Assembly: GCA_045106855.1 (NCBI GenBank)
Contig: JBGCFI010000033.1
Span: 62,001-126,000, forward strand
Source: Granulosicoccus sp045106855
Lineage (GTDB): Bacteria > Pseudomonadota > Gammaproteobacteria > Granulosicoccales > Granulosicoccaceae
Direction of reading: 5' to 3'
Length of the DNA: 64,000 nucleotides
In this document: positions 43,300-51,562 of the stretch, piece by piece
Layout of the letters: every line of letters begins with the position of its first letter
Position numbering within the stretch: position 1 is the stretch's first letter
The notes under the pieces: generated by a model
Told to the model about the DNA's origin: nothing
Seen by the model: only the letters and a program-made list of their open reading frames with translations
The model's database searches: none
Position numbers and translations under genes: made by a program

Positions 43300-44866
43300 A
43301 AACCTCTACACGATTATTTAACTGGCGACCGCTTTCCGTTCCGTTATCAAATTTGGGTTTCTTTGCTGCGAATGATCGCAATAGGAGTTGTTCGATTCGT
43401 ACGCCCTTGCCAACAAGGTAGGTACCGATATTCCTTAGTCGGCTACGTGTGCGCTGCGACTGCTGATCTTCAGATCCTGTGTTGTCTGTGTGAGACACGA
43501 TTTCGATTTTTGCATCAGGGTACTGGACAAGAATGCGAGCTATCTTATCCAGGTCAGCAGCACTATTGCTAACGATCGTTGTTGAGTCACTTTCATAGCG
43601 CAAGTTGCGTATCTGACCGTTTAACAGGCTACAGCCATCGTCGCCAACGGGAAAACCTCGAAGCGAGAGAGGGCAGCTATCTTCCTCATTGGGTATGTCG
43701 TCCCCATCGAGATCCCGGGATAAGTCAACACTTGTGACGGTATCTTCATTCTCATCCCCCGGTACCATGACTTCGACCTCAGGTAATGGCGCTGTCTCGG
43801 GTAGCTGTGCTATTTCAGGTAGCTGTGCAGTTTCGGGTAGCTGTGCTATTTCAGGTAGCTGTGCTGTTTCGGGTAGCTGTGCTATTTCAGGTAGCTGTGC
43901 TGTTTCGGGTAACTGTGCTATTTCGGGTAGCTGTGCTGTTTCAGGTAGCTGTGCTGTTTCGGGTAGCTGTGCAGTTTCAGGTTGCTGTGCAGTTTCAGGT
44001 AGCTGTGCTGTTTCGGGTAGCTGTGTTGTTTCAGGTAGCGGAGTTAGTCCGGGGGGGGCATCCAGTTCAGGCAGTTCCACTAACCCAGGTGGTGTAGCCA
44101 GTTCAGGTCGCTCCGCTAAATCGGCAGGTGCTGACACTTCAGGTGACTCTGCCAATTCAGGCTGCGCTTCTGCGTCAGCTTGTTCCACTGGATCCGGTTG
44201 CCCGGTTGTATCAGATTGCTTTGGCAATTCATCAGCCCCACGGGCCTCGGGCAAACTGCTTGCCGGAATTTTTACAGGCTTGGGTGGTCTTGTCGGGTTT
44301 CGGCGTATTCCACCAAAGCGACCGATAAGCGAGAGGGTGGCGGACGCCGTGTCGGTATCAAAATACTGCCCCTCCAGTCGAATCCCCACATTATGGGTAA
44401 AGTAGGTTTCTACGCCAGCGCCTGCTCCGAAGTAGATTGGTGTTTCGTTGCGCAGGGATACCACAGTATCCCTATCGAGATATCCCAAACCAAACCGGCC
44501 ATAGATTGATGCACCGAACACCGGACGGCCTCGCTTGTTTTCGCGTGAATCGTAGAAGCGATACAAAAGTGTAGCCTCGGCCGCCGAATAGGTAGCCGTC
44601 TCGCCATTGTTGAAGTCAGTCTCGCCGAGAGAAAACAGCTGGAACTGCCCGCTGCTGCGAGAGTCGAAATCGCGCCCCAGAATCAGAGTGCCAACAACAG
44701 ACTGATCTGAATCCCGATCAATCGCGCCGATCTCGGGATTGGGTACCAGGCGAGAAACGCCGCCACCGATGCCCAGATACCATTGATCTCCAAGTGCAAG
44801 AACCTGAGTAGACAGAAGTGTAAGAACCGCGGCAGTGGTGACTTTAAGATGTTTTAAATTGAGCAC
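43280..44866 (-). CDS. OmpA-family outer-membrane protein with hexapeptide repeat tract
   Basis: The 528-residue protein has a signal peptide (about 1-24, ending TQVLA) and an N-terminal beta-barrel-like region (25-190) with aromatic alternation (YLGIGGGVSRLV). A Pro/Glu-rich spacer follows, including 14 consecutive hexapeptides of the form LPE[TI]AQ. Next come an Asp-rich thrombospondin type-3-like calcium loop (DLDGDDIPNEEDSCP) and a C-terminal OmpA peptidoglycan-binding domain with IVSHTDNTGSEDQQSQRTRSRL. The domain order is that of OmpA/OprF porin-like proteins that tie the outer membrane to the murein, with an unusually long repeat-rich linker. The start is a GTG. The downstream CPBP gene overlaps its end. 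Confidence 0.9.
   Translation of the reverse strand: MLNLKHLKVTTAAVLTLLSTQVLALGDQWYLGIGGGVSRLVPNPEIGAIDRDSDQSVVGTLILGRDFDSRSSGQFQLFSLGETDFNNGETATYSAAEATLLYRFYDSRENKRGRPVFGASIYGRFGLGYLDRDTVVSLRNETPIYFGAGAGVETYFTHNVGIRLEGQYFDTDTASATLSLIGRFGGIRRNPTRPPKPVKIPASSLPEARGADELPKQSDTTGQPDPVEQADAEAQPELAESPEVSAPADLAERPELATPPGLVELPELDAPPGLTPLPETTQLPETAQLPETAQQPETAQLPETAQLPETAQLPEIAQLPETAQLPEIAQLPETAQLPEIAQLPETAQLPEIAQLPETAPLPEVEVMVPGDENEDTVTSVDLSRDLDGDDIPNEEDSCPLSLRGFPVGDDGCSLLNGQIRNLRYESDSTTIVSNSAADLDKIARILVQYPDAKIEIVSHTDNTGSEDQQSQRTRSRLRNIGTYLVGKGVRIEQLLLRSFAAKKPKFDNGTESGRQLNNRVEVFEIPNN
43787..44038 (-). repeat. Fourteen 18-bp repeats encoding LPE[TI]AQ
   Basis: The stretch is exactly 14 units of 18 bases, alternating almost regularly between CTACCCGAAACAGCACAG-like and CTACCTGAAATAGCACAG-like versions (Thr or Ile at position 4). 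One unit begins Gln instead of Leu. Flanking Pro/Glu-rich sequence is a decayed version. Because the period is a multiple of three, antisense frames are open too, which produces false ORFs on the plus strand. Confidence 0.95.
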
Positions 44867-44925
44867 GAATTAGACGTCCTGATCTCTCGGCGACAAGGGA
44901 GGAAAAAACAAAAGTACAGTGCTAT

Positions 44926-45942
44926 TTAACCTGACTTTAACCATGAAGCTACATCGTGTGCGTAATAGGTAAGAACGCCGTCGCATCCGGCACGGCGGAA
45001 AGCCATCATGGTTTCCATCACAATGGCTTTTTCATCAATCCATCCATTGTCTGAAGCAGCCTTTATCATGGCGTATTCACCACTGACGTGATAGGCGAAT
45101 GTTGGTACCGCAAAGGTGTCGCGTGCCCGCCGGACTATATCGAGATAGGGCAGGCCGGGTTTCACCATGATCATATCAGCGCCTTCCTGTAAGTCGGCTG
45201 CTATCTCGTGCATGGCCTCGTCACTATTGGCCGGATCCATCTGGTAAGACTTTTTGTCAGATTTTCCGAAAGCGGCAGCCGTTCCAACAGCATCCTTGAA
45301 AGGCCCGTAAAAACTGGATGCATATTTTGCAGCGTAGCTCAGAATCTTGGTGTGGCGGAAATCTGCAGCTTCCAGCGTCTCTCTGATAGCGCCGATTCGG
45401 CCGTCCATCATGTCAGATGGAGCCACGATATCCGCGCCGGCCTCGGCGTGTGACAAGGCCTGTTTGACCAGCGCATCGACGGTCTCATCATTAATGATAT
45501 AGCCCTCGTCATTCATTAAACCATCATGCCCATGAGGTGAATACGGGTCCAGTGCCACATCGGTAATGACCCCAAGCTCCGGCACGGCTTCCTTGAGAGC
45601 ACGGATAGCGCGTTGTACGAGACCTTCTGGATCCCAGGCTCCACAACAGTCGTCGGTTTTCGATGATGGATCGGTGAGCGGGAACAAGACGATGGCAGGG
45701 ACTCCGAGTGCCGCCAGGCTTACTGCCGATTCAACCAGTAAATCCACGCTCAGTCGCTCCACACCTGGCATGGATAAAACCGCTTCTCGCTTATTCTGGC
45801 CTTCGATAACAAAATAGGGCTGGATAAGCATGTCCACCGTAAAGTGGTTTTCCTGCATCAACTGCCGGCTGAAGGTATCGCGCCGCATGCGTCTTGGTCG
45901 GTTTCCAGGATACGGAGCTCTTATTCCAAAATGTGCGTTCAT
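44926..45942 (-). CDS. hemB: Delta-aminolevulinic acid dehydratase HemB
   Basis: HemB (porphobilinogen synthase) joins two 5-aminolevulinate molecules in the second common step of heme synthesis. The 338-residue TIM barrel contains ADIVAPSDMMDGRIGAIRE, the Schiff-base lysine region ILSYAAKYASSFYGPFKDA and the second active-site lysine in MIMVKPGLPYLDIVRR. The metal loop D-D-C-C-G-A-W-D has only two cysteines, unlike the Cys-rich zinc site of the human type, so the enzyme may depend on magnesium (inference). The start is ATG 45942. It is a single gene on the minus strand. Confidence 0.97.
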   Translation of the reverse strand: MNAHFGIRAPYPGNRPRRMRRDTFSRQLMQENHFTVDMLIQPYFVIEGQNKREAVLSMPGVERLSVDLLVESAVSLAALGVPAIVLFPLTDPSSKTDDCCGAWDPEGLVQRAIRALKEAVPELGVITDVALDPYSPHGHDGLMNDEGYIINDETVDALVKQALSHAEAGADIVAPSDMMDGRIGAIRETLEAADFRHTKILSYAAKYASSFYGPFKDAVGTAAAFGKSDKKSYQMDPANSDEAMHEIAADLQEGADMIMVKPGLPYLDIVRRARDTFAVPTFAYHVSGEYAMIKAASDNGWIDEKAIVMETMMAFRRAGCDGVLTYYAHDVASWLKSG

Positions 45943-46257
45943 ACCTGTCCTAGTCCAGCGTTGGCACCTGCTACTTCGCTAACCACGGAACATGGGTCAG
46001 GTGCGGTTTTTCGGGCTCCCGGATGCTTGTAGCGTTGGGATGTCTGTCGGGTTACTATAGCCAAGCGTGAGGTACGGGTTGTACCTTAACACCGGCCATG
46101 AGCTGACGTCACGCATGCGTGCTCCGACTGTCCTGTGCAGTATAAGTTAAGTCGGGCTCCGCGCCACATTTTGATGAATCACAAGGTTTGCCATGAGTTC
46201 GGGATGGACTTGGATAAATCTGTCCGACCTTGTTACTTCGCACCTCCAACATCAGTT
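45943..46257. other. Intergenic region between hemB and the anchored OmpA-like gene
   Basis: These 315 bases separate divergent genes and must contain two promoters, which I cannot place with confidence. Two overlapping perfect palindromes stand at 46104-46121: TGACGTCA and the 12-base CACGCATGCGTG. An open frame begins at a GTG at 46135, but its first 40 residues do not look like protein-coding sequence. Confidence 0.45.
46104..46121. promoter_or_regulatory. Overlapping perfect palindromes, possible operator
   Basis: TGACGTCA (46104-46111) shares two bases with CACGCATGCGTG (46110-46121). Both read the same on the two strands. Lying between divergent genes, they are candidate dimer-binding sites; no regulator is assigned. 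Confidence 0.3.
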
Positions 46258-46899
46258 ATGAAAGGACCTATTCCCCAATTATTGCTCTTGACGGTCGTCT
46301 GCGGATTTGCGCTATGGCTGCTGAGCAAGTGGTTTGTTGAAGGTTCTGGTGATCCTTCAACAACTCTCCCTGTGAGTCAGGCGTCTAATCTGCGCACAGA
46401 CGCTCCTCCCCGTAGCAAAGCCCTCATCCAACCTGACACTGTGGACGATGTCACAAAAGATTCTGATTCTTACATGAGTGACAGAATGCCAGCTAAAACA
46501 TCGCTAGGCGAAGAGGAGTTGAATGCGCGCGCAGCAGCGAGGCGTCAGCGCCTGGCAGACCTCGGTATCATTGCGGAAAAGCCACCGGAACCCACTATCG
46601 CCATTGATGTCTCTCTGGATATGCCTGAGACGTGCCCTGACCATGCAATTGCCAGAGTACCCATTGGTGTAAAGTTTCGGTTCGAGTCGTCAATAATCAA
46701 AGGTGAAAGCCTGAATGCGCTTGAATCACTGGTAGCATTCTACCGGGCATGCAAGTCGGGTCAGTTTATTGTTGCGCAAAACCCGCTTGGCCGAGAAGAC
46801 GCAACTGAGTCACTGGCTCAAATGCGATTTGATGAAATCAAGTACTTTTTTATTCAACACAGCGTATCGATCGACGCCGTCCAGTTTTCAGAGGAATGA
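46258..46899 (+). CDS. Membrane-anchored protein with degenerate OmpA-like domain
   Basis: From the ATG at 46258 the 213-residue product has one N-terminal membrane helix (LLLLTVVCGFALWLLSKWF), a polar linker rich in Ser, Asp and Ala (about 30-110) and a C-terminal domain of about 90 residues. That domain resembles the OmpA fold: V-K-F-R-F-E-S-S then an alpha helix, a strand FIVAQ, L-G-R-E-D-A-T-E-S-L-A-Q-M-R-F-D-E-I-K-Y-F and H-S-V-S-I-D-A-V-Q-F. The usual T-D of the peptidoglycan-binding loop is missing, so binding is doubtful. Upstream in-frame starts (46135 GTG, 46174 and 46204 ATG) would place the helix inside. It overlaps aroE by four bases (ATGA), so it is coupled to it. I do not recognise a named family. 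Confidence 0.6.
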   Translation: MKGPIPQLLLLTVVCGFALWLLSKWFVEGSGDPSTTLPVSQASNLRTDAPPRSKALIQPDTVDDVTKDSDSYMSDRMPAKTSLGEEELNARAAARRQRLADLGIIAEKPPEPTIAIDVSLDMPETCPDHAIARVPIGVKFRFESSIIKGESLNALESLVAFYRACKSGQFIVAQNPLGREDATESLAQMRFDEIKYFFIQHSVSIDAVQFSEE

Positions 46900-47723
46900 T
46901 GATCAACCGTTATACCGTCATCGGGCAGCCCATAGCCCACAGTCTTTCACCAGTGGTTCATCATTTGTTTGGTGAGTTGACCCAACGAAAAATCAACTAT
47001 ACCCGCACCGAATCAACACCTGAAGAGTTTGAGCAAACGGTGAGACACTTGAATGATTCAGGTGCAAAAGGATGTAACGTTACATCACCATTCAAGGAGC
47101 AGGCTGTACTGATCTGCGATCGACTCTCGCGTGAAGCACAAATGGCTGGATCGGTTAATACCATTCACATGCAACGCGATGGGAGTATGGTTGGGCATAC
47201 GACCGACGGCCCGGGTCTGGTTGCTGACATTATTGGCAACAAGCGCCATGCTATCAAGGACGGGCGAGTACTTATACTCGGTGCCGGGGGCGCTGCCCGC
47301 GGAGTAATGCATGCAATCCTGAAACAAAGACCTGCACAATTACATGTCGCTAACCGTACAGCGGAAAAAGCTGCGACACTGGCAGAAATATTTTCCGACC
47401 TCGGCCCGGTGGCAGGTTCTGGTTTCGAGCAACTGGTGCATCTTCCAGCGTTTGATATTGTTATCAATGCAACGACTCTGGGCATGTCCGGAACCATGCC
47501 GGATCTACCTGAACACTTGATGGCATCGGGTTCGCTGGCTTACGATATGACTTATGCGCAAAGGGATACCGCTTTTATGCTTTGGGCGAAGGAGCGGGGC
47601 GCTATGGCCGCGAATGGTCTCGGCATGTTGGTTGAACAAGCGGCCGAGTCTTTTCTTATCTGGGAAGATGTACGGCCGAAAACGCGTATGGTGTACCCTC
47701 GTTTGCGCGATATGCTAGCTTGA
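46896..47723 (+). CDS. aroE: Shikimate 5-dehydrogenase AroE
   Basis: AroE reduces 3-dehydroshikimate to shikimate with NADPH. The 275-residue protein shows the substrate motif GQPIAHSLSPVVHHLF with the Ser pair, the catalytic Lys/Asp in CNVTSPFKEQA and GHTTDGPGLVAD, and the Rossmann fingerprint LILGAGGAARGVMHAI followed by the NADP-selecting VANRTAEKA. The start ATG overlaps the upstream stop. In many gammaproteobacteria aroE follows hemF; here hemF is 9 kb away on the other strand. Confidence 0.96.
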   Translation: MMINRYTVIGQPIAHSLSPVVHHLFGELTQRKINYTRTESTPEEFEQTVRHLNDSGAKGCNVTSPFKEQAVLICDRLSREAQMAGSVNTIHMQRDGSMVGHTTDGPGLVADIIGNKRHAIKDGRVLILGAGGAARGVMHAILKQRPAQLHVANRTAEKAATLAEIFSDLGPVAGSGFEQLVHLPAFDIVINATTLGMSGTMPDLPEHLMASGSLAYDMTYAQRDTAFMLWAKERGAMAANGLGMLVEQAAESFLIWEDVRPKTRMVYPRLRDMLA

Positions 47724-47750
47724 CGTTGATACTGGCGGGAGACTACAGAG

Positions 47751-48266
47751 ATGCATGGCGATAACAGTTTGCGCAATGCCGCCCAGCTGTTCTTCTCAGG
47801 AAGATGGAGACATCTGAAAAGCGGGATGCTTGTGCTTTTTATGCTGGCGGGGTGTCTGCTGTTTTTCTTGCAGCAACGAGATGCATTTTCTGATGATTCC
47901 CCGCAGCCGCGCCTACCCACCATTCCGTTGCAGATAAACGGTAAAGTACTGATCGCTGAGGTTGCCGCTACACCACAGCAACGTTATATGGGGCTCAGCT
48001 TCAGACAGTCTTTAGCCAAGGACGAAGGGATGCTGTTCTTCTACCCAAGCGAGCAAAGCCTGACCTTCACCATGCGTAACACCTTGATCCCCTTGTCAAT
48101 AGCGTTCATTTCCAAGGATCTTGTAATCAACGAAATCCATCATATGGACGTTGGCCCCGGACAGTTATTCCATTCGAAACAGAAAGCGCAGTATGCACTT
48201 GAGGTGGATCAGGGCTGGTTCGCTGACAACGGCATATCGGTGGGTGACCAGATAATCCGCCCCTAG
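47751..48266 (+). CDS. DUF192 family protein, membrane-anchored or secreted
   Basis: The 171-residue protein has an N-terminal hydrophobic helix (about 25-42, ending near Cys35 in MLAGC, which could be a lipobox). The DUF192 domain follows: VEVA-like AEVAATPQQRYMGLSFRQSL, the hallmark GMLFFYPSEQSLTFTMRNTLIPLSIAFIS, and a C-terminal ALEVDQGWFADNGISVGDQI. DUF192 proteins are small beta-rich extracytoplasmic proteins without an assigned activity. GGCGGGAG stands about nine bases before the ATG. It lies 27 bases after aroE. Confidence 0.88.
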   Translation: MHGDNSLRNAAQLFFSGRWRHLKSGMLVLFMLAGCLLFFLQQRDAFSDDSPQPRLPTIPLQINGKVLIAEVAATPQQRYMGLSFRQSLAKDEGMLFFYPSEQSLTFTMRNTLIPLSIAFISKDLVINEIHHMDVGPGQLFHSKQKAQYALEVDQGWFADNGISVGDQIIRP

Positions 48267-48341
48267 GTTTAGCGACTAATCATCACGGCAACCGGATGAT
48301 GCGTTAGCATTGAACGTCAAATCACAAAACGGTCGATTACT

Positions 48342-49199
48342 GTGTCTTCAGCAAACGCGATAAAAACCTACTTTCAGGATCAATGGCATGAGGGAAATGT
48401 GCCGGTTATGGGTTCTGCAGATCACGGTACATGGCTCGGGACGCTGGTTTTTGATGGCGCCCGTCAGTTTGATGGAGTCACTCCTGATCTGGAAGCACAT
48501 TGCGAACGCGTTAATCGCTCCGCCCACAGCTTGGGAATGAAGCCGACGATGAGCGTCGACAACATCATGACCTGTGTTAGTGAAGGGCTATCACTGTTTG
48601 ATCAGGATGCCGCTGTGTATATAAGGCCTATGTACTGGTCCACCGGTTATGGTGACGGCTTTATCAGCGCCGATCTGGAGTCAACCGCTTTTTGTCTGTG
48701 TTTGCAGGAAATTCCGATGCCTGATGCGCAGGCCAGTGCGCGTTTGACAACCACGCGTTTTCATCGGCCCACGCTTGACGTCGCGACGGTTAATGCAAAA
48801 GCTGCCTGCCTTTATCCGAACAATGCCCGTATGATCAGAGAGGCTTATGCCAAGGGCTTTACTAACGCATTGGTTTGCGATGCCCTGGGCAACGTGGCAG
48901 AGTCGGCGACCAGCAATGTTTTTATGGTTCGAGACGGTGAAGTATTCACACCTATACCTAACGGGTCGTTTTTGAACGGCATTACGCGACAGAGAATAAT
49001 AGTGTTGCTGGGTGAGCTGGGTTTTAAGGTCAAAGAAACCACATTAAGCTATGACGACTTCCACGCGGCTGATGAAGTATTTCTCACAGGCAATTTGTCA
49101 AAGGTGACCCCGGTGACGGCCTTTGATTCCACAGAATATAACGTCGGCGATGTTGCAATGAAAGCACGCGCTGCTTACATGGATTGGTCCAGATCATGA
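48342..49199 (+). CDS. Class IV (branched-chain type) PLP aminotransferase
   Basis: The fold-type IV aminotransferase family interconverts branched-chain amino acids or related amines with 2-oxo acids. Signatures are YFQDQWHEGNVPVMGSADHGTWLG, the PLP lysine in VNAKAACLYPNNARM near residue 152, NVAESATSNVFMVRDGEVFTPIPNGSFLNGITRQ and the closing EVFLTGNLSKVTPV. Length 285 is slightly below E. coli IlvE (309). The sequence alone does not separate IlvE from D-amino-acid or 4-amino-4-deoxychorismate enzymes of the same fold, so no symbol is given. The start is GTG 48342. Its stop overlaps the next start (ATGA). Confidence 0.88.
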   Translation: MSSANAIKTYFQDQWHEGNVPVMGSADHGTWLGTLVFDGARQFDGVTPDLEAHCERVNRSAHSLGMKPTMSVDNIMTCVSEGLSLFDQDAAVYIRPMYWSTGYGDGFISADLESTAFCLCLQEIPMPDAQASARLTTTRFHRPTLDVATVNAKAACLYPNNARMIREAYAKGFTNALVCDALGNVAESATSNVFMVRDGEVFTPIPNGSFLNGITRQRIIVLLGELGFKVKETTLSYDDFHAADEVFLTGNLSKVTPVTAFDSTEYNVGDVAMKARAAYMDWSRS

Positions 49200-50239
49200 A
49201 AAAGACCCCATTGGGAAACACTGACACAATGATCAGTGAAATCTGCCTTGGTAGCATGACCTGGGGCACACAGAATACGTATGAAGAAGGGGCTGAGCAG
49301 ATAGCGTGCGCCCTGGATCAAGGTGTTAATTTTATTGACACCGCCGAAATGTATCCAACGACGCCACTCACGGAAAAGACCCTGGGTGACACTGAAGTCA
49401 TTATCGGAAAATGGTTTGCGCAGACCGGTCGCCGTAACGAGGTTGTGCTGGCAACCAAGGTTACTGGCAATGGACGGGCCTGGATTTATGGCGGACAAGA
49501 CATAACGGCCGAGAAAATTCGCATTTCTGTTGAACGTAGCTTGCAGAAATTGCAAACTGATTATATCGACTTGTACCAGTTGCACTGGCCAAACAGGGGA
49601 AGCTACCATTTCCGTCAGAACTGGACATTTGATGCAACCTCACAAGACACGGACAAAGTCAAAGAGAATATTCACGAAGTGTTGACTGAGCTTGGTGAGC
49701 AAATCAAGGCTGGCAGGATCAGACATATCGGCTTGTCGAATGAGAGTTGCTGGGGTACTGCCCAGTTTCTGTCCATTGCCGAGGCTAACAATCTGCCTCG
49801 TGTCGTCAGCATCCAGAATGAATATAACTTATTGAACCGCATTTACGATTTAGACCTTGCGGAACTTTCGCATCATGAAAACGTGGGTTTACTGGCGTTT
49901 TCTCCATTGGGAGCAGGCATACTCAGCGGTAAGTATATGGATGGACAAATGCCAGAAGGATCACGCCGCTCCTTGAATGAAAATCTTGGTGGCAGGTACA
50001 CATCCAGCAGTGAACCTGTGTGTAACAAGTATGTAACCCTTGCACGTGAGCATGGATTGGATCCAGCCCAGATGGCATTAGCGTTCTGTCTGTCACGGCC
50101 ATTCATGGCAAGTGTCATCATTGGCGCTACGACAATGCAGCAGTTACAGACAAATCTAGGTGCGGCCAATTTGACATTAAGCGACGAGGTGAAGCAGGGT
50201 ATTCAAGCTATTTACAAAGAGCATCCATTGCCTATGTAG
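49196..50239 (+). CDS. Aldo/keto reductase, Tas-like
   Basis: This NADPH-dependent oxidoreductase has the AKR fold in 347 residues. The segments are MKKTPLGNTDTMISEICLGSMTWGTQNT, GVNFIDTAEMYP with the catalytic Asp/Tyr, a lysine in LATKVTG, and DYIDLYQLHWPNR with the catalytic His. The NADPH-binding C-terminal part contains AFSPLGAGILSGKY and SVIIGATTMQQLQTNL. The length and the YP..P motif are close to the Tas protein group. Its substrate is unknown. The ATG at 49196 overlaps the upstream stop, so it is coupled to the aminotransferase; a 12-base longer start exists. Confidence 0.92.
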   Translation: MKKTPLGNTDTMISEICLGSMTWGTQNTYEEGAEQIACALDQGVNFIDTAEMYPTTPLTEKTLGDTEVIIGKWFAQTGRRNEVVLATKVTGNGRAWIYGGQDITAEKIRISVERSLQKLQTDYIDLYQLHWPNRGSYHFRQNWTFDATSQDTDKVKENIHEVLTELGEQIKAGRIRHIGLSNESCWGTAQFLSIAEANNLPRVVSIQNEYNLLNRIYDLDLAELSHHENVGLLAFSPLGAGILSGKYMDGQMPEGSRRSLNENLGGRYTSSSEPVCNKYVTLAREHGLDPAQMALAFCLSRPFMASVIIGATTMQQLQTNLGAANLTLSDEVKQGIQAIYKEHPLPM

Positions 50240-50307
50240 TCTGGTTTCCGCAGATTGTGAATGAGTCCGCCGCCGGGGATAAGTTCATCCGTATCGTTGG
50301 TTCCTGA

Positions 50308-50859
50308 TTAAACGGTATCAGGTACTGGTGTGTCGGTAACGGCTTGTGCTTTTCTGCGCGACTCTATCCATTGACGAAGAGGGCGAGGTAGTTCGGGAGA
50401 TGGCTGCTCAACCTCAAGCAATTTCAATATTTCTTCAGTATTTATGCGTTTTCCGCTTTTTGAAACAAATCGCGCGTCAAGCATTGCCCTGGCGACAATG
50501 TCTTCATCGCGGATGAAATCCTGTCCGATATACACCGATCTCTCATCCCACCCCAGAATGCGTGTTCTGATGGTAAATGCCTGACCCAGCGTTAGTGATT
50601 TTTTGTATTCGATAGTTGCCCCTGCAGCGACGGGATACCACCGTTTTTCGTGAATTTTTTTTAACGTGTTTGAGCGAAGCATCAAGTCGGTACGGCCCAG
50701 ATCGGCGTAGGTGAGGTAGACGCCGTTGTTAACGTGAAGCAATACATCCAGATCATTGGGAAAGACCCGTAAGTGAGTATCAACCGGGCCCAGAACACTG
50801 CAGCGCGAACGCCATCGTTGTGTAAAAAACAGCCAGAAGAGGCGAAAAAACAGTTTCAC
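50308..50859 (-). CDS. Acyl-CoA thioesterase family (4HBT hot-dog) protein
   Basis: The 183-residue protein has a hydrophobic/aromatic N-terminal stretch, then a hot-dog fold: V-F-P-N-D-L-D-V-L-L-H-V-N-N-G-V-Y-L, where Asp/His/Asn near 38-45 fit the 4-hydroxybenzoyl-CoA thioesterase type. A central helix, a strand VAAGATIEYKKSLTLGQAF and a C-terminal strand complete it. It probably hydrolyses an acyl-CoA or acyl-ACP, and the natural substrate is unknown. The start is GTG 50859. It lies 26 bases downstream of the Nudix gene on the same strand. Confidence 0.82.
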   Translation of the reverse strand: MKLFFRLFWLFFTQRWRSRCSVLGPVDTHLRVFPNDLDVLLHVNNGVYLTYADLGRTDLMLRSNTLKKIHEKRWYPVAAGATIEYKKSLTLGQAFTIRTRILGWDERSVYIGQDFIRDEDIVARAMLDARFVSKSGKRINTEEILKLLEVEQPSPELPRPLRQWIESRRKAQAVTDTPVPDTV

Positions 50860-50885
50860 GGGTGTCGGGTATCCTGCTCTAAGGG

Positions 50886-51299
50886 TTACTTTAGGCTTGC
50901 CGGAATAAATTGCTGCGCAAGCAATGTCTTGAGTGGCGGAAACAATGGCTCGGGCAGTTCATTCCAATCAAACCAATGCCAGGCTTCACACTTATCAGGC
51001 TCACAATTCACAGGTTCACCCGTGAATTTGCCTTCGGATGCTTCGACAAACAACGTGATGTAATGACTAGACTCAGCGACGAAATAATCGTCGGTAAATC
51101 CGGCGTGGCATACACTATGTAATTGAAGGGAAGTCTCTTCCATGACTTCTCGGATGGCGCACTGGGCTATGCTCTCCCCGGGATCAAGATGGCCGCCGGG
51201 CAATGCCCAAGTGCCAGCTCCGTGAGCGCCAAGACGCTTGCCTAACAATACTTTATTGTTGCGACAAAGAATAACGCCAATTCCAACAAGAGTTTGCAT
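50886..51299 (-). CDS. Nudix hydrolase
   Basis: The 137-residue protein carries the Nudix box G-x5-E-x7-R-E-x-x-E-E at GHLDPGESIAQCAIREVMEET. The Gly that normally follows (E-E-x-G-U) is Ser here, a mild deviation. The surrounding beta strands (GVILCRNNKVLLGKRLG, WALPGGHL) and the C-terminal PDKCEAWHWFDWNELP are typical. It resembles the nucleotide-sugar or ADP-ribose type used in housecleaning of damaged or excess nucleoside diphosphates; the exact substrate is open. The start is ATG 51299. Confidence 0.9.
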   Translation of the reverse strand: MQTLVGIGVILCRNNKVLLGKRLGAHGAGTWALPGGHLDPGESIAQCAIREVMEETSLQLHSVCHAGFTDDYFVAESSHYITLFVEASEGKFTGEPVNCEPDKCEAWHWFDWNELPEPLFPPLKTLLAQQFIPASLK

Positions 51300-51406
51300 G
51301 TGACTGGTTTGTGGTCAATTCGGGTAAGTGAAATTGCAAGAGTTTGCTTCAAACACGTCGCATTCCGATTATTATGACGCCTGTGTCATGTATTTTTTTG
51401 AAGACT

Positions 51407-51562
51407 ATGGAATCGCAGAAAAGAACGAAGGTCCAGGTGTTTGTGTTAGTTGTGTTGCTGGCTCTCACGCTTCCATTGATTTACGCATTGGTATCACGGG
51501 TGCTTCTTCCTCTGGAATGGGATGAACCCCAATTCAGGGATTCAGGCAGTGTGAGCCAGTAA
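51407..51562 (+). CDS. Possible 51-residue single-pass membrane peptide
   Basis: From ATG 51407 a short frame encodes 51 residues: a polar start (MESQKRTKVQ), one strong hydrophobic helix (VFVLVVLLALTLPLIYALV) and an acidic tail. Only a weak TGAAG stretch lies before the ATG. It overlaps the end of the minus-strand cupin gene by 21 bases. The hydrophobic helix and the start codon support it; nothing else does. It could be a genuine small membrane protein or a chance frame. Confidence 0.35.
   Translation: MESQKRTKVQVFVLVVLLALTLPLIYALVSRVLLPLEWDEPQFRDSGSVSQ

Noticed and set aside
43689..44405. Long plus-strand frame (238 codons) and a second one at 43786-44097 opposite the OmpA-like gene
   Set aside because: They arise because an 18-bp repeat keeps all frames open; the products are monotonous Ser/Gly/Cys or Val/Leu/Phe strings with no ribosome site or fold.
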